Shown here piece by piece: positions 43,737-49,424 of a stretch of DNA of 49,424 nucleotides. Below the pieces are notes generated by a model, which worked only from the letters and a program-made list of their open reading frames with translations, was not told the DNA's origin and did not search any database. Numbering within the stretch: the first letter of the stretch is position 1; each line of letters starts with the position of its first letter. The stretch lies in the NCBI GenBank assembly GCA_014728295.1, contig WJLW01000012.1:1-49424 (forward strand). Reading direction: 5' to 3'. Source of the stretch: Chitinivibrionales bacterium. Lineage in GTDB: Bacteria; Fibrobacterota; Chitinivibrionia; Chitinivibrionales; WJKA01. A program made the translations under genes and the position numbers.

Positions 43737-45086
43737 ATGCCGAGATCTGTTTCGAAGAAAAAGCGCGTCCGTCGTGCCTGGATAATTACCTTAATCGTAT
43801 GGATTGCGGTTTTCTCGATTTGGGTTTTATCACCTCTCAATCCGTTTCTTCTGTTAGTATCGCTAATTACCGGACTTGCAATAAGCAGATACCTTCTCAG
43901 CAGCACTCGAAAAGGAGCTGTAGCAGTACTCAATTACCACAGTGTATCACACAATCCTGCCTGGCTGCGCATCGGCGAACAGCTTTCCATACATCCCCGG
44001 CAATTTGAAAGACAGTTACGTTACCTGAAGCAAAACAATTACGAAACACTCACAATACCAGAATTATATGATTATCTTTCGCACCGTTCAGTTGCGAATA
44101 AAAGTCAAAAGAAAATTGTTTTGACGTTCGACGATGGATATGCAGATAATTTTGTCACTGCATTTCCCTTGCTGAAAAAGTATGACATGAAGGCGACGAT
44201 ATTCGTTTCAACAGATTTTATACTGAAAGATGCGCAAGGCGCACGGCACAATTCAGAAGAAGGCTACTTACGTGAATCGCACATAAAGCAAATGGTAAAA
44301 AGCGGTCTGGTTGACATTCAATCACATGGCGTTACGCATACGCGCGTGTTCAACGACGATAAATCACTCGGCTTTCACCACGGGCAGCTTGAAAACATCT
44401 GGCTTTTCTGGAACAACCGTCCCCGGCATAAAACAGAATGGTGGCAACACGATCTTACAAGCTTTGCCCTTCACGGCTATCCGCTGCATAAACAGGGACC
44501 TGCCTTAACCGATAGAAAATTCTGCGTAAATGAACAGGTCATCAATCATCTGCACACATTCGCCGCCCAACGATCGCCAAACAAACATAAAGAAAGGAAT
44601 TCAGATGTGGCATGCCGGCAGGAATTGCAAAATTTTCTTGCGAGCGCTTCACTGCCGTACGGATCATTTGAGACGCATGAAGAATATGATGAACGTATCA
44701 GGGGGGAGCTTGAAAAATCCAGGGAACAGATTGAAAAACTGACGAATAAGCCGGTAGCATTTTTATGCTGGCCACAAAATGAATACTCTCAGAAATCACT
44801 TAATCTGGCCGCGCAGTGTGGATACAAAGCAACCGTCAGCAATTTTTTTTCCTCCAGTAATTGCATTACGAATAGCGCATCAACCATCGGAAGAGTATAT
44901 GTGGGAGCGCCTTGCTTTGGTACGCACAATCCGTACGCTCAGTTGCTTGGATTTCATGCAACCATTAAATGCTTCGAAGGCAGCTACGTATGGTATCCTG
45001 TTGTTGCATTGTCAAATGCCCTTAACAAGCTCTTTTTTAAGCAAACGGAACCCGACCCATTCATGTCGATACAGGATCAGCTATAG
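43737..45086 (+). CDS. membrane-anchored polysaccharide deacetylase (NodB/CE4)
   Basis: The frame starts at a TTG (43725), but the ATG at 43737 is preferred. The 449-residue protein begins with a basic stretch and two hydrophobic segments (residues about 18-55). The CE4 domain has motif 1 TFDDGYADN (two Asp), motif 2 SHGVTHTRV (metal His pair) and a late FLCWPQNE segment as motif 3. A long insertion, rich in Trp and His, lies between motifs 2 and 3. It should remove N- or O-acetyl groups from the exopolysaccharide at the inner membrane or in the periplasm. It is 33 bases after the Wzz-like gene and overlaps the sulfotransferase gene tail by ten bases in convergent orientation. Confidence 0.85.
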   Translation: MPRSVSKKKRVRRAWIITLIVWIAVFSIWVLSPLNPFLLLVSLITGLAISRYLLSSTRKGAVAVLNYHSVSHNPAWLRIGEQLSIHPRQFERQLRYLKQNNYETLTIPELYDYLSHRSVANKSQKKIVLTFDDGYADNFVTAFPLLKKYDMKATIFVSTDFILKDAQGARHNSEEGYLRESHIKQMVKSGLVDIQSHGVTHTRVFNDDKSLGFHHGQLENIWLFWNNRPRHKTEWWQHDLTSFALHGYPLHKQGPALTDRKFCVNEQVINHLHTFAAQRSPNKHKERNSDVACRQELQNFLASASLPYGSFETHEEYDERIRGELEKSREQIEKLTNKPVAFLCWPQNEYSQKSLNLAAQCGYKATVSNFFSSSNCITNSASTIGRVYVGAPCFGTHNPYAQLLGFHATIKCFEGSYVWYPVVALSNALNKLFFKQTEPDPFMSIQDQL

Positions 45087-45952
45087 CCATACATTATCAA
45101 CTCATCTTTGATTGCAGCATTTAGTTTCTCCTGCAAATCCGCGTGCTGTTCCTGCTGCCATTTGTAATTGGTATTTTTGATTTTACCGGCAGAAACCTCG
45201 CGCATATACGAATCAATTTCGCTTAATTCACAATGCTTTAAAATGGTGGAAAGCATTTCCCCGGGATTTTCACATAAATCTTCGTATCTCAGATGCATCA
45301 GGCTTGGCGCGGCGATCCGCTCTTTCGAATCTTCAAATGCGCGCACTAAATTTTTCCATTCCAGGGCAGCAAGGACAACAGGTTCTTTTCCGGATTCCTC
45401 CCAGCGCTGCATACCTTTGGCCGGCAATGTGCCGTGTATCCAATTTTCTGGCCCCTGACGACCGGTCCACCACTTTTCTTTTATGCGGGAATTTGCGACT
45501 GCACGCCCATCGCGCACCATATGAATGAACAGTGCGTCAGGAAACAGTGAGTGCATAAAACCAAGCCGGGGCCAGCCCGTGATTTTTATCAGCAAACGAT
45601 GTCTTGCCGGGGTTGTGCAGCTTGAGAATGCTGAGTACAATTTCTCTTTTGTTGCCCTGTCCAGATCATCTGCGTGCAAATCCCTTTTAGTGGTACTGAA
45701 ATTCTTACAATAATAATCCCAGAATGTGTAAGCTTCGCCGGGCTTTACTTTTTTTGCTATGAGCCTGCCCGCCACAGGCATGTCAATGATGCGCATTACC
45801 ATGCTATTTATCCGGGGAAGCGCCGGGAAGAAATCTGTAATTCTGCCCAGCCAGCTTACCTGTGGATGCCCGGCCAGCAACCTGTGAAGCAGGGTAGTTC
45901 CGCTTCTGCCCACACCCAGAATAATTACAGGCTTAACAATCGCTTTTCTCAT
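45077..45952 (-). CDS. PAPS-dependent sulfotransferase
   Basis: A 291-residue protein. The 5'-phosphosulfate loop is GVGRSGTTLLHRLLAGHP (residues about 13-30), and the 3'-phosphate site is HMVRDGRAVANSRI (about 143-156) with conserved Arg and Ser. LRYEDLCENPGEML is the usual C-terminal motif of the sulfotransferase (PF13469/Sulfotransfer_3) family. No signal or transmembrane segment; a cytoplasmic enzyme. It is the last gene of a minus-strand group (Wzy-like, GT4, sulfotransferase) and could sulfate the polysaccharide or a glycolipid intermediate. The substrate is an inference from the neighbours. Confidence 0.85.
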   Translation of the reverse strand: MRKAIVKPVIILGVGRSGTTLLHRLLAGHPQVSWLGRITDFFPALPRINSMVMRIIDMPVAGRLIAKKVKPGEAYTFWDYYCKNFSTTKRDLHADDLDRATKEKLYSAFSSCTTPARHRLLIKITGWPRLGFMHSLFPDALFIHMVRDGRAVANSRIKEKWWTGRQGPENWIHGTLPAKGMQRWEESGKEPVVLAALEWKNLVRAFEDSKERIAAPSLMHLRYEDLCENPGEMLSTILKHCELSEIDSYMREVSAGKIKNTNYKWQQEQHADLQEKLNAAIKDELIMYGYS

Positions 45953-45959
45953 GCTTTAT

Positions 45960-47237
45960 TTAAACTTCAGGAACAGGTTGATGCTTTGCTTTTTCAAGAT
46001 TCATTTCGAACAATCTGTAAAGCGCAGCTACATTTTTTTTCTGATCGTAATCCTGCTCTATTGTTGCCCGGGCCGACTCACCCAGCCGTGCAGCGTATTC
46101 CACATCCGCTATCAGGCTCATTACTGCACGGCAAAGCTCCCGACTGTTTTTTTCGCGGATAAGTATGCCATTTTTATTGTTGACAAGTATTTCAGGAATG
46201 CCTGATATGGCCGTCGCCACCACCGGCAGTTTCATTGCCATAGCTTCCATAAGAGCAACCGGAATGCCTTCCATTTTTCCGGTACGCGCAATGACACTGG
46301 GTAACACAAAAACCGTCGCATTTTCCAGCTCCGCAAGTACCTTTTCTCTGGGCAGTTCTCCTGCGAATTCTACAATGTCATCAATTTTTAGATGTATAAC
46401 GTCTTCATGCAACTGCTTGCGCAAAACCCCATCCCCTACAAGCCGGCATCTGCATTTTATTCCCTCCTGCTTAAGCATCGCACATGCTTCAAAGAGATAT
46501 TTATGGCCCTTGTACTCTTTGAAACTGGCAACACAAATCAGAACAGGAACAGACCCTTTCGATCGCTGCATGCGCGGCTGAAAAAGTTGAAGATCGACGC
46601 CGCAACGAACGATATGAATTTTATTCATTACTTCATTTCCAAGAAGATGGCCTATATATTGCCGGTTAAAATTTGAAATGGTAATCAACATCTTTGCCGA
46701 TGCCAGTTTCTGTCTCAGCATTGGCCGCTCTACAAAAATATCATGCGCGTGCATAGTGATGCTGCAGGTAGCCTGAGTTAGCTTATTTATGCAATAGACT
46801 GCCAGGCCGGGATGCGCTGCATAGTGACCATGCGCATGCGGAATGGCCAACTCATCCATCTTTCTGGCAAAATATGCCGCCTTGGGAATAACATAGAATA
46901 TTCTTGATAAAAATTTGGGAGAGGTAAGATTGTACATAAATGAATAAAGCCAGATTTGCATATATTCAACGGGCCTGGAAAAAAGCCAGAAAAACTGTGC
47001 AGACAGAGTCTTGAGCGAGAACAATGACACGTAGTGCATTTTCTTGAAGAAAGAAACCGCTTCGGGATGCATTGTATCCGTATTTTCTTTGATGAGCGGA
47101 AATAATTCTATAGAGCAGCCCATCGATTCGAGCATTTTCATTTCGTACAGAATAAATGTTTCGGTTATGGCGGGAAAGCGTGTTATAATATAGGCAATAG
47201 TCATTGTGTCATCTTGAACATGCTTTTGGACGGCCAT
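45960..47237 (-). CDS. glycosyltransferase, GT4 family (GT-B fold)
   Basis: A 425-residue protein. The ATG at 47237 is eight bases after the preceding stop; the ATG at 47204 (MTIAYIITRFPAITETFI) is an alternative. The N-terminal domain has the ITRFPAITETFI start and HAHGHYAAHPGLAV, typical of GT4 enzymes with FP and ETF residues at the N-terminus. The C-terminal donor domain has VASFKEYKGHKYLFEA, FAGELPREKV and MEGIPVALMEAMAMKLPVVAT, with the E-x7-E motif. It is a soluble or peripheral membrane enzyme that adds a sugar to the growing unit. It lies between the polymerase-like gene and the sulfotransferase gene. Confidence 0.87.
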   Translation of the reverse strand: MAVQKHVQDDTMTIAYIITRFPAITETFILYEMKMLESMGCSIELFPLIKENTDTMHPEAVSFFKKMHYVSLFSLKTLSAQFFWLFSRPVEYMQIWLYSFMYNLTSPKFLSRIFYVIPKAAYFARKMDELAIPHAHGHYAAHPGLAVYCINKLTQATCSITMHAHDIFVERPMLRQKLASAKMLITISNFNRQYIGHLLGNEVMNKIHIVRCGVDLQLFQPRMQRSKGSVPVLICVASFKEYKGHKYLFEACAMLKQEGIKCRCRLVGDGVLRKQLHEDVIHLKIDDIVEFAGELPREKVLAELENATVFVLPSVIARTGKMEGIPVALMEAMAMKLPVVATAISGIPEILVNNKNGILIREKNSRELCRAVMSLIADVEYAARLGESARATIEQDYDQKKNVAALYRLFEMNLEKAKHQPVPEV

Positions 47238-47247
47238 ATGAAATATT

Positions 47248-48696
47248 CTAAGCCGCCAAGCCGGTCTTTTGCTGTGATTGATTGAGGGAGGGCTTTATGA
47301 AGGTATTAGGAGCATAGAAAGATGAAACTGTGGGTGCCAACGCCAATAATACCCATAAGTACTTGGTAAAATCACCATGCAGAAAAAAGCAACTAACAAA
47401 GTAAGTTGCAGAGGCTACGAAAATTATCCTGGGAACGGCACGATATTCCGGTTGCAAGTTCTCTGCATTTTTGGGATTAATTCGATCGCTCAATGCCTTT
47501 AAACTGAAAATAATCAATAGCATGAATGTAAGCATACCAAAAATACCATTTTCTACCCAAATTGACAGGAAAGTATTATGGTTAACCTTTCCGCCGATAT
47601 ATGTGTCGGTCAAATAACGATGTTCATCCATTTCATGATATCGTGGATAATTACCTGGACCAATGCCAAAAAGTGGATAATGAGCTATTAACTTCGCACC
47701 GATTGCATGATAGGAATACCTTCTTCGCATTGAAACATCCATGACTTCATCTGTAAATAAGGCTGATAATGAGTTCATGCGAGCCCAGTAGTTCGTTGGG
47801 ATGAAAGGCAAAACCAATAAAAAAAGTAAGAACCCGATACCAGCTACCTTTAGAATGGAAATTTTTTTTCTATAATTCCACCCCATTATTGCAATGCCTG
47901 ACAGTATGGCAAGTGATATTCCTCTGGAAAATGTAAAAACAATGCCCAACAAGATTATGCATGATGAGATCCCAAATAAAATTTTTGCCCATGTTTTTTT
48001 GCTTTCTATCATCAATATACTGCCAATAAAGAAGGCAACAAGCAGCATAGAAGCCGTAGTATTGGGATCCAGGATCGATAAGCCAACCAGTCTTTCTGTC
48101 TCTGGGTTCATTGCATATTTTGCCGTCGAAATTCCCCAAAAAACTCCACCAAGCCCTATCATTGCAGACAATGTGCAGGAAATAAGCATTGTTACCAGCA
48201 CAGCCATTAGCTTTTTTAATGTATCAGTCATTTGGACGATTAAGAAATATAGCAGAAACAAGCTATAATATTTGCGCAAAAACGATATTGCTGTTATCTT
48301 AAATTCCGACATAATGGTCGCGCAGGTTGCTGATGCAATAAATAATATCAAATAAATCATTACAGGCTTAAAGTTTACCTGTTTCTTGTTGACACCAATG
48401 TTCCAGACAACTACAAAAAAAAGCGGCAAGAACAATACCTTGGTCAATGACAATGCCGGAAATTTTGATGTAATTATTTGCAGGGAATTCAGTGAGGCCA
48501 GTGCAATGAGTAGCAACAAAATTAAAAATGGGTCAATTAAAATCACAGCAATCGACACGACTAAAACGAAAGCTGCTAAGAGAGCCATCTGCGGCTCGAT
48601 AACGATTATTATAGAACCTATTCCAGCAAATATAAGCAGCAATAAAAATGAAAAGAAAACATTAAGAGATGTTTTCTTGACTGCGAGAGTATTCAT
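47248..48696 (-). CDS. O-antigen ligase/polymerase-like membrane protein (Wzy/WaaL)
   Basis: The frame starts at 48732; the ATG at 48696 (MNTLAVKKTSLNVFF) is used. The 482-residue protein has about ten transmembrane helices and a large periplasmic loop containing RRRYSYHAIGAKLIAHYPLFGIGPGNYPRYHEMDEH, of which the PLFGIGPGNY part is characteristic of Wzy_C (PF04932). The conserved Arg and His of the loop are present. It probably polymerises exopolysaccharide units at the periplasmic face. It heads the minus-strand group of polymerase, GT4 and sulfotransferase, with the phased array 48743-48793 just upstream. Confidence 0.85.
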   Translation of the reverse strand: MNTLAVKKTSLNVFFSFLLLLIFAGIGSIIIVIEPQMALLAAFVLVVSIAVILIDPFLILLLLIALASLNSLQIITSKFPALSLTKVLFLPLFFVVVWNIGVNKKQVNFKPVMIYLILFIASATCATIMSEFKITAISFLRKYYSLFLLYFLIVQMTDTLKKLMAVLVTMLISCTLSAMIGLGGVFWGISTAKYAMNPETERLVGLSILDPNTTASMLLVAFFIGSILMIESKKTWAKILFGISSCIILLGIVFTFSRGISLAILSGIAIMGWNYRKKISILKVAGIGFLLFLLVLPFIPTNYWARMNSLSALFTDEVMDVSMRRRYSYHAIGAKLIAHYPLFGIGPGNYPRYHEMDEHRYLTDTYIGGKVNHNTFLSIWVENGIFGMLTFMLLIIFSLKALSDRINPKNAENLQPEYRAVPRIIFVASATYFVSCFFLHGDFTKYLWVLLALAPTVSSFYAPNTFIKPSLNQSQQKTGLAA

Positions 48697-48742
48697 AAGA
48701 AAGCACAAACGCGTGATGGTTGAAACCTGCAAGCCTTAAAAA

Positions 48743-48793
48743 ATCATATACGCAAGTTTGGAAAATGTAAGAATTGTGTTAGAATCTTGTGAG
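48743..48793 (-). promoter_or_regulatory. 11-bp-phased array and TATGAT -10 upstream of the Wzy-like gene
   Basis: Plus-strand AGTTTG (48755), TGTAAG (48766), TGTTAG (48777) and TGTGAG (48788) are 11 bases apart, reading CTCACA, CTAACA, CTTACA, CAAACT toward the gene. A TATGAT -10 (48743-48748) follows after six bases. It is the longest convincing array. Confidence 0.75.
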
Positions 48794-48823
48794 CAACCGC
48801 TTGGTAAGAGGTAATCTTCTTAC

Positions 48824-49424
48824 TCAATCCATTTTTTTTAAGATTTTTAACTTTAAATTTTTCATAGAATTTATAAAACCTGAAGATAGTTGTGACATTT
48901 CATCTTTAGAATAGAATAGCAAGTCCTGCCACCTTGTATTGGTGTATCTGCAGTAAATGTTCATGGCGCCCAAAGTTGCTATTGTATAACATATTGACGA
49001 GCTAACTGCTGCAGCAGCTATGCCAAAAATTGGAATATAAATCACATTGATAACTACATTAACTGCAAACGCAATGCCGGCAACGATAGAAATTTGTATT
49101 ATTTTGTTTTGACTAAAAAGATAAGATCTAAAGAAGCGATAAATGCTTGAAAAAAATATTCCCGGCAGCAACAAATTAAGCGGAATCACGGTCTGAGCAA
49201 ATTCTTTTCCATAGAAAACGGGAACGAAAAAATGGCCGGAAATAAATATGAATGAACAAACGAAGAACATACAGTACAGTACAGTTTTAATAACTATGCT
49301 CCCATATTCCTTCCAATCACCGGGTTTCATGCTGAATATTGCTGGCAATGCCGGCAATATGACAGAAGTTGGAAGCATTAGTGGCAAATCAGCTATTCGC
49401 ACAGCAAGAGCATAAAAGCCTAAT
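48824..49424 (-). CDS. polysaccharide flippase (Wzx/MATE-like), C-terminal part (5' end outside window)
   Basis: The frame is open to the window end: the minus strand reads LGFYALAVRIADLP before the first in-frame GTG. That sequence and the following helices (FFVCSFIFIS, PLNLLLPGIFFSSIYRFFRSYLF, NVVINVIYIPIFGIAAAAVSSSICY) are typical of the last third of Wzx-type lipid-linked oligosaccharide flippases. The visible 200 residues have about five transmembrane helices and a basic tail ending in KKMD. It should move undecaprenyl-linked repeat units across the inner membrane to the Wzy-like protein encoded just downstream. No clear terminator lies between them, although the phased array at 48743 suggests a second promoter. 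Confidence 0.8.
   Translation of the reverse strand, partial: LGFYALAVRIADLPLMLPTSVILPALPAIFSMKPGDWKEYGSIVIKTVLYCMFFVCSFIFISGHFFVPVFYGKEFAQTVIPLNLLLPGIFFSSIYRFFRSYLFSQNKIIQISIVAGIAFAVNVVINVIYIPIFGIAAAAVSSSICYTIATLGAMNIYCRYTNTRWQDLLFYSKDEMSQLSSGFINSMKNLKLKILKKMD

Noticed and set aside
48804..48823. GTAAGA/TCTTAC hairpin after the flippase gene
   Set aside because: No T-tract on the minus strand. It may be a weak pause site but cannot be called a terminator.
1..49424. CRISPR arrays, tRNA or rRNA genes, prophage or conjugation genes
   Set aside because: No direct-repeat/spacer pattern, cloverleaf or rRNA-like sequence, and no phage or transfer protein was seen. The 11-bp arrays are too short and lack spacers of CRISPR length.

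Overview
The window looks like chromosome from a Gram-negative bacterium of the Fibrobacteres-Chlorobi-Bacteroidetes (FCB) group. A Fibrobacterota/Chitinivibrio-type organism is my best guess, not a certainty. The reasons are a TonB-dependent receptor with carboxypeptidase-regulatory domains, several secreted beta-helix proteins ending in type-IX-secretion-like C-terminal domains, lipoproteins with lipoboxes, and a Wza/Wzz/Wzx/Wzy-type polysaccharide locus. No rRNA, tRNA or CRISPR array was seen.

Layout. 1-0.4 kb: 3' end of an IS66 transposase. 0.5-6 kb: a small exported protein, then three overlapping or abutting genes for surface proteins (Kre9-like repeats, an Asn-Pro-Phe-rich protein, a beta-helix protein). 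6.2-13.9 kb: an operon on the minus strand with a TonB receptor carrying five N-terminal regulatory domains, followed by two paralogous secreted beta-helix proteins. 14-14.7 kb: a gene-free stretch with an orphan promoter and terminator. 14.7-21 kb: a secreted SGNH esterase fused to a degenerate nuclease domain, a propeller-like exported protein, a lipoprotein, and two small Kre9-like proteins that share an unusual Cys-Gly C-terminal anchor. 21.5-23.1 kb: a third beta-helix paralogue with a long leader, a strong ribosome binding site and a terminator, probably highly expressed. 23.3-49.4 kb: a polysaccharide locus (Wza-like export lipoprotein, phosphoglycosyltransferase fused to PilZ, GT2, Wzz-like copolymerase, polysaccharide deacetylase, sulfotransferase, GT4, O-antigen-polymerase-like protein, flippase). 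It is interrupted by a 14 kb minus-strand operon for a PUFA-synthase-like iterative lipid/polyketide synthase with its own ACP and a GNAT-like acyltransferase. The interleaving suggests, but does not prove, a glycolipid or an acylated, sulfated exopolysaccharide.

Two observations stand out. First, thirteen upstream regions, covering nearly every transcription-unit head in the window, carry arrays of two to four hexamers close to CTAACA repeated with an exact 11-bp period. The last hexamer often sits 6-7 bp before an AT-rich -10 element. This resembles Pho-box-type operators of OmpR/PhoB-family regulators and could place the whole region under one control. Second, the large synthase (NPD-NPD-KS-AT-ACP-ACP) ends in an A10 run containing the canonical -1 slippery heptamer A AAA AAC directly before its stop. 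The KR-DH protein that follows is open in the -1 frame with no ATG or GTG start, so the two probably form one roughly 2,850-residue PfaA-like protein through frameshifting or slippage, unless the A10 run is an assembly error.
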